Shown here: in pieces, positions 13,801 through 28,800 of the stretch | Position numbering within the stretch: position 1 is the stretch's first letter | How the letters are laid out: each line of letters opens with the position of its first letter | Made by a program: the position numbers and the translations under genes | Assembly (NCBI GenBank): GCA_963978905.1 | Contig: OZ022259.1 | Span: 4,960,001 to 5,024,000, forward strand | DNA length: 64,000 nt | Direction of reading: 5' to 3' | Source: Trichostrongylus colubriformis | Taxonomy: Eukaryota > Nematoda > Chromadorea > Rhabditida > Trichostrongylidae | The notes under the pieces: model-generated | Told to the model about the DNA's origin: nothing | Database searches by the model: none | The model's input: only the letters and a program-made list of their open reading frames with translations

Positions 13801-16800
13801 TATAACAAGTGGTGGCTATAGAAAAAGACGCCAACTCCAAAGCTCGGAGGCACTCCTTTCACCGGGGATTCCCCCACACAAGTCTTCCTGGTCTCCCAAT
13901 CCTAGTCCATTTGAGGCTCAGTTTCGGTGTGCCCCTACAAGCGGAGGAAAGGCTTTCATTTACACCCTTCACCTCCAATTCTTCACCCGTCAGTGTTTAA
14001 AATGACGAATGGATAGAACGCCCACTTCCATCACCACTTGACCATTACTGTAATCCGTACATTATTACACCTCATCATGACCCACAGAATGCGTTGTTCT
14101 ATACGCATACGAAAACATTCTTCTGAGCGTGAATCGTAAGACGATGGTCATAGTCATAGGGAGGTCTTTACGAAACTGTTGAATCATTTTAAGAAATGTT
14201 GCCGTAAACATTCTGATGGTGTACACTTTTGGTGACGTCCACAGCCGTTCAGCATTCGGTTTCCCCTCGAACGTATAAAAATCCGAAAAGCTTGTGAAGC
14301 TCTGAAAACCGGAAATAAGAGGGAAGTGCAGCATTCCAGATGTAAAGAGAAGAGCAAAAGCAAAAGTGTTTTTCTTGTTGATTTCCTTTTTCACCTTAAC
14401 TAAATAATTCAATAAAAAGGATTTGGCTGAACAATGCACAAATTGGGTGATTAACATTGTCGAGCGCTTCAATTCCAACAAGTTCCTATAAAAGTCCAAG
14501 TGCTCTTAATATTGAAAGCATGGGTTTGGGAGTGCGCTTGGAGTAGTTCCTTTCTCGGAATCTGCGAACCAGAAAAAGCCCAGATTTTACACAGCATTGA
14601 TACATAAAAATATGCATAAAAACTATGAGGTTGTAGGAGAGTTTTTGTGGCATACGGATTTTCGCCACAGTTCTCCTGGAGAATGATGCAGCCGTGACAA
14701 TCAAATCACATTGGGCCCTTTTGGGATCTCCATTCCATTTCATATCCCTTGCGATTCAATATTTTTATTTTAAAACTTTCAGATATTAAATATAAACCAA
14801 TCTTTGCGAATAAATACGAATAATGAGTGGATTTTCGAAAACTGAGATCCAGCTTTGATAAATGATATAAGAAGTGATTAGGAGGAAACCGCGAAAATTT
14901 TCCAGATGTAAACATTCTGGGATGGCTGGGGGTGGAGCATGGCCGGCAGTTCCACCATAAATCGACTCTCAAAGCAATCGCGGCGGTGTTACTTTTGGAC
15001 TGCTATAGTAAAAAAGCAGGGTGCAGTGTGATTCGTAGATCCTCGAACCGATTTGCATTCGGTTTGAGCAACGAATACACTCAAATACCGTAACAGCGGG
15101 CATAATTATCGATCGACAACTGGGTAGAGGAGGTATAACTAATCAAAGTCGTCGGGTGTGTGCACTTATAACGGATTTTCGCGCGGCCGCGCGCGACGAG
15201 CGGCTCACCAGATGGGGATACCAGTGGCAGGGCATGGAAGCCTTCAAGCGAACCACTGTGGCATGGGTGGAGCAGGCAGGGGGCATGGGTACAGGAGGCA
15301 GAGTGGCATGGCTGAAAGTGCAGAGGTGACGCAGCCACGCTCTGCCGGGCTCCCAAGGGCATCCGAATCGTGCTGATGGCGCCGCAAGCGATTTTCCGTC
15401 ATAAGTGCACACACCCAAATTCTTCGAGACATCGTAACATCATACACTCTGTGTGAAATACCCTGAATAAGTCCCGCCTATGCAGTACCCGTACTGCATT
15501 GCATATTGATCTGAAAATGCTCTAAACAGATCTCAGTTTACAGGAAGTTACCAATTGCACCTAACGAGCACCTTATCATAGTTTTGCGAAGTAATGAAGT
15601 AAAATGAGTTTATTAGGAAGCTTGAGAACGCGAAATACTCCAGCTCTGACAGATTCAGGAATCATTTAAAAAATGAAGCGAAACAACGTTGACACCTACA
15701 TACATCCAATGAGCATCCTTCCCCCACCGTCGGAAAAGTGATCGTCAGCGTTATTGAAGGATTACTCACAGATGATTTCGCAATTTCATCGCATCATAAC
15801 GCATAAACTTATGCTCTTCCTTTAGGGGTTATATTTGGAACTAGGGTAGACCACCTATGGCAAAGGGAAATAAATCGTGAGACTGACATTGAAGATGAGA
15901 GCGAGAGTGGTGGGAATCCTGTGAAGAACATCAAAGCATTCCTCTACTCGCAGCCACAAATCTCGGGGTGGGGCCTTCAACCCTTGGAGGAATCGTCCAC
16001 GGACAAACGAGTTTTTGTGTATCCATATGTTTATGATGTAATTGCCTAATGATGGCCTCTTGCAAAGTTACACGCAAAGAGAATGTGGATCCGGCTAAGA
16101 TACAGCACCACAAAGTATGTCCGGGTGGGCAGGGCCTCCGAATAAGTGCCCCGTCCCGTCGTTCGCCACCGTTGGGAACGGAGAGTGAGACTGTTTACGT
16201 AACTTTCTGTTCCTACAATGCGACTCCGATCACGGCGGACGACGGTACGAAGTCTTTACTCGAGGCCCCGCCCACCCGGACGTACTTTGTGGTGCTGTAC
16301 CTCAGCCAGATTCATATTTCTCCGCGTGAAATTTTGCATGAGGCACACATTAGGCAAATACAATACAATACAGACAATACAGATGGGTAACAAAAAAACT
16401 CATTTTTCCGTCGACGACTCCTTTAAGGAATAGTGTTTGCTCGGAATAGGAAGAGCGCAATTCCAAAATACATCGTATTAGGAGGCCAGGTTTATGCAGT
16501 ATTATAGTGCGATGTAAAGCATATTCACTTTTGTCTTCTACACTTCCCCCTCACGTGATTTCATGGAAGGAACTCACGCCACAGATATCGCCCACTTTAG
16601 TAATGTCGGAATTCTCTGTGGGAAGGTCCCACACGGCAATCCATGCAAAGGACCCTTGATGGGGCAAGGTCATATTTTGGTTGGTTTGGCAGGTATTTGG
16701 TGCTTGGGATGGAGGTGAAGGAAGTATAGCTCAGTTTGACAGCTTTTACCATTCTCCCACCACAGCGCTCCCAGCCCCATAACCTTCATCCCTGCCCTTT

Positions 16801-19800
16801 ATCCCTACCTGCTTGCTCCCCACTTGCTTGTGCTCACTGGATTCAAGACGAAAGGGGGGAACATGGATCGTTACATTTGCTGGTTTTAAAAATTCCAGTG
16901 TTTCATCCTGGAGGCATCTCACGACCCGGGATACCACTTCAATGCGCATGGGCACAGTCATCAATCATTTCCCCATGTCAATTCCATTTCGCCATTTGCT
17001 CCCAATTATTGAAAAGTGACAAGTGGGCATTACAAAAACTGTAATGAGGACATGAGGGCAGTGCACCATGAAGGAGAATGGAGAGCCATTAGAAAAACAC
17101 GAGCGCAGAGACGGCGACCACAGCAGTGTCGCATCGGCACACGGGGCCAACTAACCGACCGACCGACCGACCGTTTGATATCGGTCACATCAGTGGCAAA
17201 AACGAAACGGACAACTTTACACACCGTGCGTCGCCGTTGATTTGCTTCGGTGTAGAAATAGAAAAAAGCAAAAACGACGGCATGAAAACGCGTGTATGAC
17301 TCATCAGGAAATGTGGAACGAAGACCTGTGTGGTCAATTTCGTAATGCAATCGTTGCAACAAAAACTCTTCAAAATTAATCATAACTTTTAACTATTATG
17401 AAATCATGAAAGGGATTGAGGAGGAAATGACTTGGCCTGTAGGGGGAACAAAGGCTAAACCATTGGGCCATGATAACTCTGCTTTTGGGATTCGACTCCC
17501 CATTGAGAATCTTGATGGCATTTGGTCACGATGCACTCCATCCAAAGGGGCCGGTTTTTTTTCTGCTTTTCTTCCATACTTTTTATTTTCACTTTGCTTT
17601 CGTTTTTGTTATTGTTATAAGTGTTTAGGTGGATTTTTCCTATCTATTGGGGTTCCTACAGTGAATCACCGACCCCGGGGATGAACGACCTAGTAGGCGA
17701 GAGTTGCTTCTGATCCAAAAGGGTTTGTTCCCGTGCATAAAATTTTGAGAATAAGGTTTTGCCATTAGGAGAGGTGGAGCCCAATCAATAGAATTATTGC
17801 CCACAGGACGTCCTAAAATGCCCTAAAATCCCATGAAGGGAGTTGAAGCAATGCAAGCACACATTCTGCGAAAGCTCACACAAAAAGTAATACGTCAAGA
17901 GCAATCAAAATGGCAGCACATTCGGTTGGGCTAATCAAAATAGGACCATAAACGATTGGCTAAGTGCTGAATATGAGCAAAACGTTGGACCATGAACGGA
18001 ACTAGAAGGCTTGTGGCAAGATACGTACAATTGGGAGGAAAGTCTACAGTTATCAAAACGTCTGGAAGATTCCTGTCGGTCAGAGACACCTTTCAATGCC
18101 TTCACAAATTGAGAATGAATCTTAACGCATGGCTTACCCTTAATGCTGAGTATGAGCAAAACGTTGGACCATGGACGGGACTAGAACATTTGTGGCAATA
18201 TTCGAACAATTGGGAGGAGATTCTACAGTTACCAAAATCGTTTAGAAGATTTCTGTCGATCAGAGACACCTTTCAATGCCTTCACAAACTGAGAATGGAT
18301 CTTAATGCATGGCACATTCTAAGAAATTATCAAATTGTACCGCTTCCGCCTTCATCCTTTTATTGAGGAAATTGGACGATTCAGACCTCACTTGTTGTCA
18401 GAATGGGTTGAACGCCTAGAAAAAAAAATATCGCACGAAGAGTTTTCATCGAATTTTTCCCTGAAAAATCAGCCACGACGACTAAACAGATAGGGGCGGT
18501 TGTAAAAATCATTCATCTGAGTGGCGCTCAATTCAGCCAGCCACTTTCGTATGATTAGGAGAGAAAGCAAACAGCACGTCAACCTAGCAACCAGGTGGTT
18601 CGAGAAAGGGACTTCCGGTCGCAAGATGCCCACACCGTTCGGGGAGCTCACTTGATGGACTGCTACAGTACCGCCTCCTCATACAAAATGCACTTCTAAT
18701 TGGCGCCGTTCGAGGGGAACCCGTGACTCCTCGTTTGGAATGACAGGAGCCTTGTATTGATCGGGAGCAAACGAGTTCTTACCGCGAAAGGCATTTCGAC
18801 CTCAATGAAAAGAGTTGCGCGAAACTCTTGCGCTGGGAAAGTGGAGCCGATTGGCCAACAAAGGTTACCACGAAACTACTCCATGGAGAAACGACAGGGC
18901 TATGACTAGTATGTGTGTGGGGGAACGCGTAAGTGCGCACCCCGTCCGCGAGGTGTGAAAATCTCGCGAAAGAGAAATTCAATATCTCCCTCTTCAGAAA
19001 GGTCTGAGCACACAGAAGCATAATGTATCGTGCCTTTCACTGGGAACAAAAGTGGGAAAAACGAGCGTTGTATTTGGTACTCTGCACTGTCCTGAGGAAC
19101 CTGATCCATAGAGAGCTTGCACCATTGGGGTAGAAGGTGCTCAGTTAAAGATACCTCACTACTGCCGTAACGTTAAGGGCCAATCTTTTTCACATTCTTA
19201 TCTGAAGATTCTGCGTCGGCACTATCATTTTTATAAGGAATCACAAGGGGAATTCTGCTGGTGGCGTGGCTACTAGAGAAGCCTTCTCAATTTAGAATGT
19301 TTGCAGGCCTGCCATGGCCTCATGGGAAGACAAAGATCCAGAACATCAGCGTCATTACCGTAATAACCCAGGATTGTCCGAACAATGATCAGGCCAATAA
19401 TAATATTTCTAGAAATATTGTATTTGGTATGTCTGAATATAGTTTTACTGACATTTTACTTTCGAGTACTGTTCTGTGCCGAAGTCTCATGCCTGTAGTG
19501 ACAACGCGACGCTCCAAAAGTTATTTTCAAAAAGTGGAAAAGATTTCACAAAATACTGCAAAGGAGACTTGAGCCTGCTGGTATGCTTTCGGCACCTAGT
19601 GCCGTTTTCAGGATTGAAATAAAACAATTTATTTTATATAATGATTCCTTCAAAATTAACACCAAGTTTTATTCCGTTTCTTTTAATATTTTAAAACAAT
19701 CAATACTAAAGTAATTGGCTCAATTTCAGGGCTGAGAAAAGCGCTAGGTGTCGAAGGCTCATCGAATCAAATTTATGTGTTGAGCCGGTTGGCCAATATG

Positions 19801-22800
19801 GGCAACCGGCTCAACACGTTATACGTCTGAGTGCTGATAAGCTATGAAATATACCATTCAGAAACTGAGTTAAGGTAATAGGGGTGTCGGTAGTTCAGTG
19901 GATTAACACATGTTCCCGGAAAGCATGGTGCGGGTTCGAGTTCGTCCGAGAACGAAGCTTGCGCCCATAACTCCGCTCAAATTCAGTATCTACCCAGTGA
20001 TTTTGTATTGAAGTAATAATTAGTCCTTCTATTTCACGCTTTTCAATGAAAAGGTCTGAGGGGACAATCGAGAATCCGAAAATTTTTGGAAATAACTACT
20101 AGAATCCTTCTTGATCATCAACTCAAATCCAATCTTTAGTGCTCAAAAGGAGTAAGTCAGTAAAAGAGGGACATTCCAGTGCGCCGCTGTCCTCCTAGCT
20201 GTATTCAAGTAATGCGGTAGAAGATGGGACGAAAGTAAAAAGGCCGTGTGCCTGCTGAAAATCGCTGATGATAACGTCAGGAGCCGTCAAAAGGGGCCTA
20301 TTGATTGGTAAGATATGAAAAAAGGAAATCTGATGACGTAGACTTTAGAAATTAGTTTGAAGGCTGAAAAGAGTAACAACTCAAGACCGTGCGATGATAG
20401 CAAATAAAATTTCCCTAACATACAGCGACAAGCAATAATTTTCGGCACTTTGAGAGTATTTAAATCACAAGAAGCGTTAGGAATAACAAAAAAAAGTCGA
20501 TAATGTAAAGGAACTTTGAAAAAAGCATCATTCAATGTGAAATCCATTTCGAAAATAGAAATACGGTGACCGCTGTTTTCTGGTTTGGCTTGGAAAACAA
20601 TAAACAAAAATGCAAATTGCACAGCCTAATTACCATCCATCGAATGTGTAACAGTAGGGCCACAGGAAGTGTTTTGGGCTGTAAAGGAGCCGCTTCGATC
20701 TCGTATTTGAGTAGTGGATGCGTGTTAGAGATGGAGCCCTGGGACGAGGTCAATGTCAGCAATGATGAGAGCCGGGTAGCAGGAGAGTGCGTGGACAACG
20801 AGAGAACGCCACCCAGTCCCCCCCCCCTCTCGGTGGTCGCTGCCGAATCACTAACCCTATCCGATTACGCATACAATTATGGATGGTGTGGTAGCCGTTA
20901 GCTGACAGCGCCAGCCGGCCCCTGCTGCTGCTGCTGCAGAATTGACATTTTAGCTCTCCAACTATCGGCATTCTATGGAACGCCGTCACCAGCCGGCGAC
21001 GGACACATCAGCTCACGTCAGCGTCGGTTGTCGACCGTGGCAGATGGTCCCAGCCGCTTGGCGCATGCGCGCAATTCGCTCGGCTAGCAGCCATCTGCCA
21101 GCAAAGCTCAGGGATTCATAACGCGCGTTTCTATAATCACAGCTGGGTTAAGTGCCTATCAATTCTTATTCAATCATATTCTCCGGAGAGGTTATTATTG
21201 AGGACAAGAAGATGTTAGTAGCTATGCGCGTTACATTCGGAATTCCCATTCCCTCGTGTGGAAATGGCTTACGACAGGGCATCAATATTCATTATGTGGT
21301 GGCTGGAGCACAACAGCAAAACAAGCTAATTACAGGATAGGTGGGTGAAATTAGGGCCAATGGACGCGGTTCCAGGAGATTTCACGACCTCAGCCGCACC
21401 TACGAAGGACAACGGGATGCGGTCGATTTGGAGGCAATCTCCGTAGACTTATATTTTTGAGAAATGGTAACTTCGTGATAAAGAATGAGAGCAACTCGCG
21501 ACGTTCTATATTCAGTTCCATTCTGAAATATAAAAAAAGTATGGCGAATTTATAATTTATTTAATTTATAATTTTTGATTAAGATAAAGGGAAAAATCAA
21601 GCAACTGTGCTAGAAATTTCTCAAGACGTTCAATGACACTTGCCTCCATGAAAGAAGTAAAATATCATCATACTTAAATAATAGAACATGAAAAATAAAA
21701 ATAATAAATATAAATAAAAATAAATAGATAAGTAAAAATAAGGTTGTAAAATTAATAAACATGATGGACAGATGTAAGGAATAGTGGCTATATGAGCAGA
21801 TATTTTTACAAATATAATCATATAATAATGTAGATATAAAAACATAAACAAATCCAATTTATTATAAAATAATAACATGAATATTAGTAATCAGTAGTAG
21901 CAGCAGTATAAAGAAATAATTAGCACAAATACTAAATATAGAACGAGTATAGTAACAAACGCTTCTGAAGACGTAGAACAGCAAGCGTTACATTGTTAGT
22001 GCTCAGGTTTATGCTTTTGATTTACGATACCTATTTTTTTTCGCCGCAGCCCGCGATGAACGTTCAGCAACTAAGGTTTATGTTCAACAACAGGTGAGAC
22101 TCCAAATATTTATTCAAAAAACTCAAAAGACACCTCAAAAGTCTTGATTTAGAACATTTTTGCAATATTTCGGTGTTTAACACCTTCTTCAAGCCTGAAA
22201 CTATGGAGACTAGTTAAATGTTTTGGAGTCACCATTGTTGCTGAACATTCAGATAATCATGAGCCTGCGAAACAGCGCAATATTAAACTTAGGTTTATGT
22301 TTATTTGCTGATTTGATTTGCATATTATTATTTACGCTACTAGTGTATGCGAAGTATGACACACGAACAGGGGCAGTTACTACGGATCTGGAAGACGATA
22401 AAGGCCAGCATTATGAGTCAGGGCTTTTGAAGTGGATGGTGTAAGAGGAGATGTCGCGTGTGGAAAGCTAATTAATCGGAACGTTCAAGTCTCACTATGT
22501 ACGCTCGTAGCTCCATCAACTGACTGCCACATAGTCTTGAAAGACACGCTCATCTCTACTTGCTCTCCTTAGCACATGCAATATGTGACACCACCAATTA
22601 ATGTAAGATATTGATTTATTATATCTCTTCCTTGCTATACATACATTAATAATTTGATACTCAAGGCTGTGTCGTAATTTTCAACTAGTTTGAGGAATCT
22701 CATAATTATGAGTACGTGAAGACGACACATAAAATACCTACCCCTACAACGTCACCTTTAATTCATAATGCCTATTTTCAATTAAAGAAGCGACCTCTAT

Positions 22801-25800
22801 ACGGTCATGCTCATTAAACTGTGAACTGTGAAATTCTTTTTGGTTTTTGGATTTTCCAGACTATTCCGTTTCCCATAGGCTTCCTACAAACTGCTAACAA
22901 ACGGTTCATAGGTGGAAGCGTAACTGAAGGTCCTCAACGATTGGGCGCAAAGAACACTAGCATCATGGAAAGTGAAGGTGTGGGATTGCAAAAACCTGAA
23001 AAAGTCAGCCATATCGAGACTTGCACTACTACCGATGGCATTGGTCTAATTAAGGAAGCACCTGAAAGTCCCTCTGCCTTAGGAAAAAAGTTAATTTCAT
23101 GTCCTTGAAGAACAAAACTAAAGAAAACAAAAGTAATGATTTTTCGTCATTTTTGACAGAATGACGTCACTTTAGCAATATTACAATGAGTATGAGAAAT
23201 GAAAACTTGGTCAGTTCGTTCTAAATAACGATTAACTAGCAACTTGGAAATTTGGTTACTTTTTTTTGGAACAAAAGACAAATTACTAAATGAATTGCAG
23301 TTCGACGTCCATCTAAAACGACAATGAAAAGGTATAAAATTAGTGAAAATAGTGAAAATCGCTTCATTACTCAGAACAATGCAGAGTTTGTTACGGAGTT
23401 CATAGCGTTGGGGTGCGTCAAAGATCCGATCGGTAGAAGTTGGAGTGACTGATTGTACAAGCGACGAAGCAACTAATTCCACGTTTTCTGCATGTATCAG
23501 CGTCTTTATCCAAAAAAAAAACGAAGGAGCTGGTTCAGATTGACCCAACCCACCCTCGAAGATGTGAATGTACAAAGCAAGGGAAATTGAAAAAAACAGG
23601 GGGTCATATAAGTTGAAGGGGGCATGGTGTATTGTAGCGTAGTGACTGTATTGCACCAAAAACGACTGAAACCGCGGCAATGTTTCTCTTACTATTCAAT
23701 GTTTACAATCGAACAGTCGGTACCCATGCATTATCAATAGAAAAAATTCTTTCCTTTATTTTTGATAACTGCTGTTTATCGCCGCAGCTCGCGATGCGAA
23801 AGTTACTACAAGGATACTGAGTTATGATCCACACATATCCCCGGAAAGGATGAAGTGCGGGTTCGAGTCTCGTCCGGCACCGAAGCTTTTGCCCATAACT
23901 CAGCATCCTTGTAGTATCTTTCCTTTATTGTTTCTGGAAAAACCGCTACAATTAGATGTGAATTGTTATCAAACCTAGGGAGAAGTGCGTGGTATTGGGT
24001 GCATTTGGTGCACTACGGTGGTGCAGTTATTGATATCACGTTATGTCACTTTTTTGACTTAATAAAGGTTTCAACGAAATATGATGGAGAAAGCGATATG
24101 AAACAGAGAAAGGAGTACACTGGGAAAAAGACCATCATTAAAGAAAGGATGGCGAGAAAAAGAGAAGGATAGGATGAAAGAATAGGAATTCGTGTTCATT
24201 GGCGATGGAAAAGGCCGATGACGAAGTGATCGCTGTGCATTCGAATGAGTCATCCGCGAAAGGCGCATTGTTCTTATCATGGGTATAGATTAAAGATCAT
24301 CGCTGCCAGCGCTCACACCCTTTTTGTTGTCCAGTTGTTTTCCAGTTTCTCATTTCGAGTGGAGATTCTTCTATTTGCTCGTTTCTCCATGGAAGGATAA
24401 TCCCTCCATTAGAGAAGAATTGGTTCCACTTGTGGTTGAAGTGAATTCCCCAAGAAGTAGTGAGAACAAAGGTATCTTATGGTTGCAGTGCACGTGATGT
24501 GGGTGGCGGAATGGAGCGAACTTTTTAGAAAAAGGGAACGTGAACAGAAGATCATGTGAAGGGAATTCGATGGCGATGTGGTGAACTGGGTCGGACATCC
24601 TTCAAGCAATTCTTGAGAAGCGAACGGACTCAAGAATCCATTGTACTTGGTTCGGGAGTTTGAACGACATGGAAAAGTCAAGAAGCCAAACACGGCACGT
24701 GAACAAATTTACGAGTGCCCTTTACCCCATTTCGAAGTGCACACAAAAAATTGCGAATGTATACAGGGGGTGCCAAAAGAGTAATTTTTTCCGCGGCTCA
24801 CTTCCACTAACAATAAGTATACAAAACAGAGGGGGCAAAATATTTCTGGAATGTCCCGCAGGAACAAGCTGTGACTCTTTTTCATTTGGGGATATTGGAA
24901 ATTTCTGATCTTCTAAACATTAATTTTTCAATGCAATCATGGAAATGAAACTTTGAACTTTGCCTTTGAGGTCTCATATCGTTTGATATAACATCATCAT
25001 TTCTGTTAATCACCTGGTAACTAATAACTGTATTTTATATTTACATATATACTACACTATAATAAAAGAAGAACAATGAAATCGCCTGATCTAAGAAACA
25101 AGGGGATTGAAGTGGACCGTATCTCCTCAAGTTTACACAGCGCATACCACATATGTATGTGGAGCAATATAGTAGTATATTATACATGGAAAGGACCATT
25201 TGGTTGGTTTTAAAGTTTTGACGTAAGCAAGAGCCCGCGTAATTATAATAGGTAATTTCAAAAACAGTGGAACATAAAAAAAGCCTTGAAACTGCGGATC
25301 ATCAGCATAGAAAAAGTGTACTCAAAAAGAGCAACAACAACAAAAATAAAACGAAAATTGTGTGAGCAAGCGAGAACGAGAAAAGAGTGAAAAAGAGAGG
25401 GCTAGAAAGAAACTAAAACAATATGTTCCATTTTTTCAATGTTTATTACGTTGTTAAGGTAAATGTGGAGAAATCATGTGTCAAGCAAATTACAGTACAG
25501 TTATAATTAAGTAGTAATAATGAAAAAATACAACCTAGGTAAACAGCACAACAAAGTGGGCAAGCACATTGTGACACGGGCTTTCTCTACAAGAAAATGA
25601 ATCTGATATATAGTGATAATGATATTTATGTTATGTTTATGTTTTGCCACCAACGAGGGGTATATAAACACCTCTTGGCGGTAGAGTTCATTCTTTCTTC
25701 AATAAAGGTTCGTCCGAATAGAAGTCTCAACTGCAAGTCCAGGAATCGGCCGGCATCCAACAGTACGAACAAGTGGCGACCACGGCAGGATACAGGATCT

Positions 25801-28800
25801 TGGAAGAAACCTACACCCATCTGTACCTTCTCCGGACACATCAAACACTATCGACGATTCGACTGGAAGCAGATCCCAACACTTCTGAGCTACACTTCGA
25901 TCCACATCAACCTCCAGCTATGCGAAGCAACAGTGTTCAAATCCGCCGACAAATCGGTCTTTACCAGAAGCAAGCCCAGCGACACTTGTCGACTATTCCT
26001 ATCATCCTATCGGACTACAATATTCAACTCCCTGACTGCAATATCAGCCACCTGGACGACGATATTCTACATTCACTACGTCTTGAAACTCGCGATGCTA
26101 AGGCAAGTCTTTTCAAAGCTTACTCGAAACTGACTCAGTTACACTCCGAATGGCAGCTCCTCCAGAATGATCGTGCTGAACGGACAGTATTCGATGAGTA
26201 TATCTCTAAATACGGTGATTACAGAGAAATCATATCTTCTTCTGCCCAGCAAGTAGAACAACTAGATCTTCTTATGAATGAGATCGACAAAAGCTATCCC
26301 GAGCGTAATCTGCCTGTACCATCAAATTCGTCCGACGCAGATTCATGTGACAGCACCGGTACCGACCGAGAACTCCATGAGCGACCGAGACACCATTCTT
26401 GCCATTTTCTACCTCGTCCAGAAGTATGTTCAAATGGCCAGTCGACGACGCATCTTCTCAACTTTGTGGATGCTTCGATTCTTTCGAAATTGGAACTACC
26501 AACGTTCGACGGAAACCTTCTCGAGTATCCTGAATTCTCTGCTCGATTCGCTACACTGGTCGGTGATAAACCACAGCTTGATAACGTAACGAAACTTTCC
26601 TTACTGAAGTCATGTCTCCGTGGCCGTGCTTTACAATCTATAGAAGGGCTCTCTATGACCGCAGGCAACTATAGTGTAGCTATGGATATTTTGAAAACTC
26701 TATATGACGATAGAGTTACTATGCGGCATATCCTATATACTAAATTAGCTCAATTGCCCCCTTGTGATCCAGAAGGTCGTCAGCTTCCCATGCTCTACAA
26801 TAAGATGTACTCGCTCGTACGCCAATTCGGCAATGACGATGATACCAAAGAGACGGCTTTAGGAGCCATACTTCTCAACAAGCTGCCGATGCGTGTTCGC
26901 AGCCAAGTTTATGATCGAACGGCGAATAGTCACAATGTCACTCCCACAGAATTATTGGATATCTTGACTGGTATCGTTCGGAAGGATTCGTCGCTACTCG
27001 AGATGGAGTACCACTCTCGCAACCCTTCCTCCATGCAACACTCAGGTCTCTACACCAGTTACACGACTACGGTGTCACCACGAACGGTGAGATCGAATTT
27101 GTTGAATGCTCCGCAAAAGAAGTCTTCGAAGCCATGTCCATATTGTGAATCCCTTCTCCATACTGCAATGGATTGCAGTGCTTATGTCACACCCAGCCAA
27201 CGAAATGAACAAGCGAGAAATCTGCGACTCTGTTTCAACTGCCTTTCTTCTCGCCATAGAACTAGAGAATGTCCTTCAAAGTTTACCTGCAGATCCTGCA
27301 ATCGAAGACATCATTCGTCCCTATGTTACGAACCCAGTGAACCCACGCAATCTTCAACACGGACAACCTCTGACACATTCAAAACTCGCAAGACAAACCT
27401 ACCCGTGCAGATGTCTTCTCAGCCTGGTCATTCAAAAGTGATACCTAATACAAGCTCATCCGCGAAACCTCGCAACTCCAATCTGTACAGTCATACAGCT
27501 ACTGCTACCGACTGCTCCGAAAAACCTCCGACAATGAGCTCGGAATCTCAGTCCCCCGCTGATAAGCTAATCTCAACCTCCATATCACAGTCAACACCGA
27601 CGAAAACAGAAACACCTATCAATGACGCCCCCCTTATCACTCTGATGTGTGCAACAGTCACACTTTTCAACCCATCCAAACCCTCGAAACAAATGGAAGT
27701 TACCGCCTTCCTCGATTCTGGATCGAATAAATCTTACATCACACAACACGTCGCTGCTACTCTTCAGTTGTCAACCCTCGCTGAAGAAGAAATCAATGTA
27801 TGTACATTTGCTACCACAGGTTCTCTGCAACTTCAATGTGAAAATCACCACATCGGAATCTACACCGAAAAGGGAGCAAGACAGCTGTATGTGAAATCGG
27901 TCCCAATTCTCACCCGTGCTCTTTATCGAGCGCAGCTTGCACAAAGTGGCGATTCTAATTCCATCACCATCACTACCTGCGAACCGTCTATCCTGATAGG
28001 AAACGACTACTTCTGGGATATGGTTCTTTCCGAAAACTTCTACTATAAGGCTCTATCGAATGGATATCACCTTCTCCACACAACAATTGGAGATATTATC
28101 GTGAATAAAGTCCCCGATGTGAAAACCGCCATTGCTTACACGTCCTTCAACGAAGGAGTTGCAAACCCGTCCAATCATGAAGATCTAGCTGAACTGGTGA
28201 GCAAATTCTGGAAGCTTGAAGCCGTCGGGATAATTGATGATCCAAATCAGAACGACGATGAAGAGTGCCTTAATCTGTTCAACAACAGCATCCTTTACAA
28301 CGATGACGAACGACGCTATACTGTGAGTCTCCCTTTCAAAATAAACCCTTCCCAGCTGCCCGACAACTATGGTCTCGCATACTCACGACTATGTAGTCAA
28401 CTGAGAACTCTGCAACAAAACCCACTATACTTGGAAAAATACAATGCCGTAATCGTAGATCAACTGGGAAGAGGAATCATCGAAGAGGTCCCTCAAGAAC
28501 AACTTAGACTTCCTTCTCATTATCTTCCTCATCATGGAGTCATCAAACCTGATGGGAATTCTTTCAAAGTACGATGTGTCTACGATGGCTCGGCTAGGAC
28601 TAAAGGCAATATCAGCCTCAACGACACGTTATACAGAGGACCAGTTCTACTTCCCGATCTTACTGGAATCCTTCTGAGAACTAGGTTTCATAGAATCTTG
28701 ATTTCCAGCGATATCGAAAAAGCTTTCTTGATGGTTGGCCTCAATGAGGACTCCCGCGACTACACTCGCTTCTTATGGTTGAGAGATCCCTCGCAACCCC

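Noticed and set aside
23147..23680. 177-codon frame on the minus strand
   Set aside because: It has no recognisable motif and no splice or promoter context, the composition is like its surroundings, and it lies in the transposon-rich intron.
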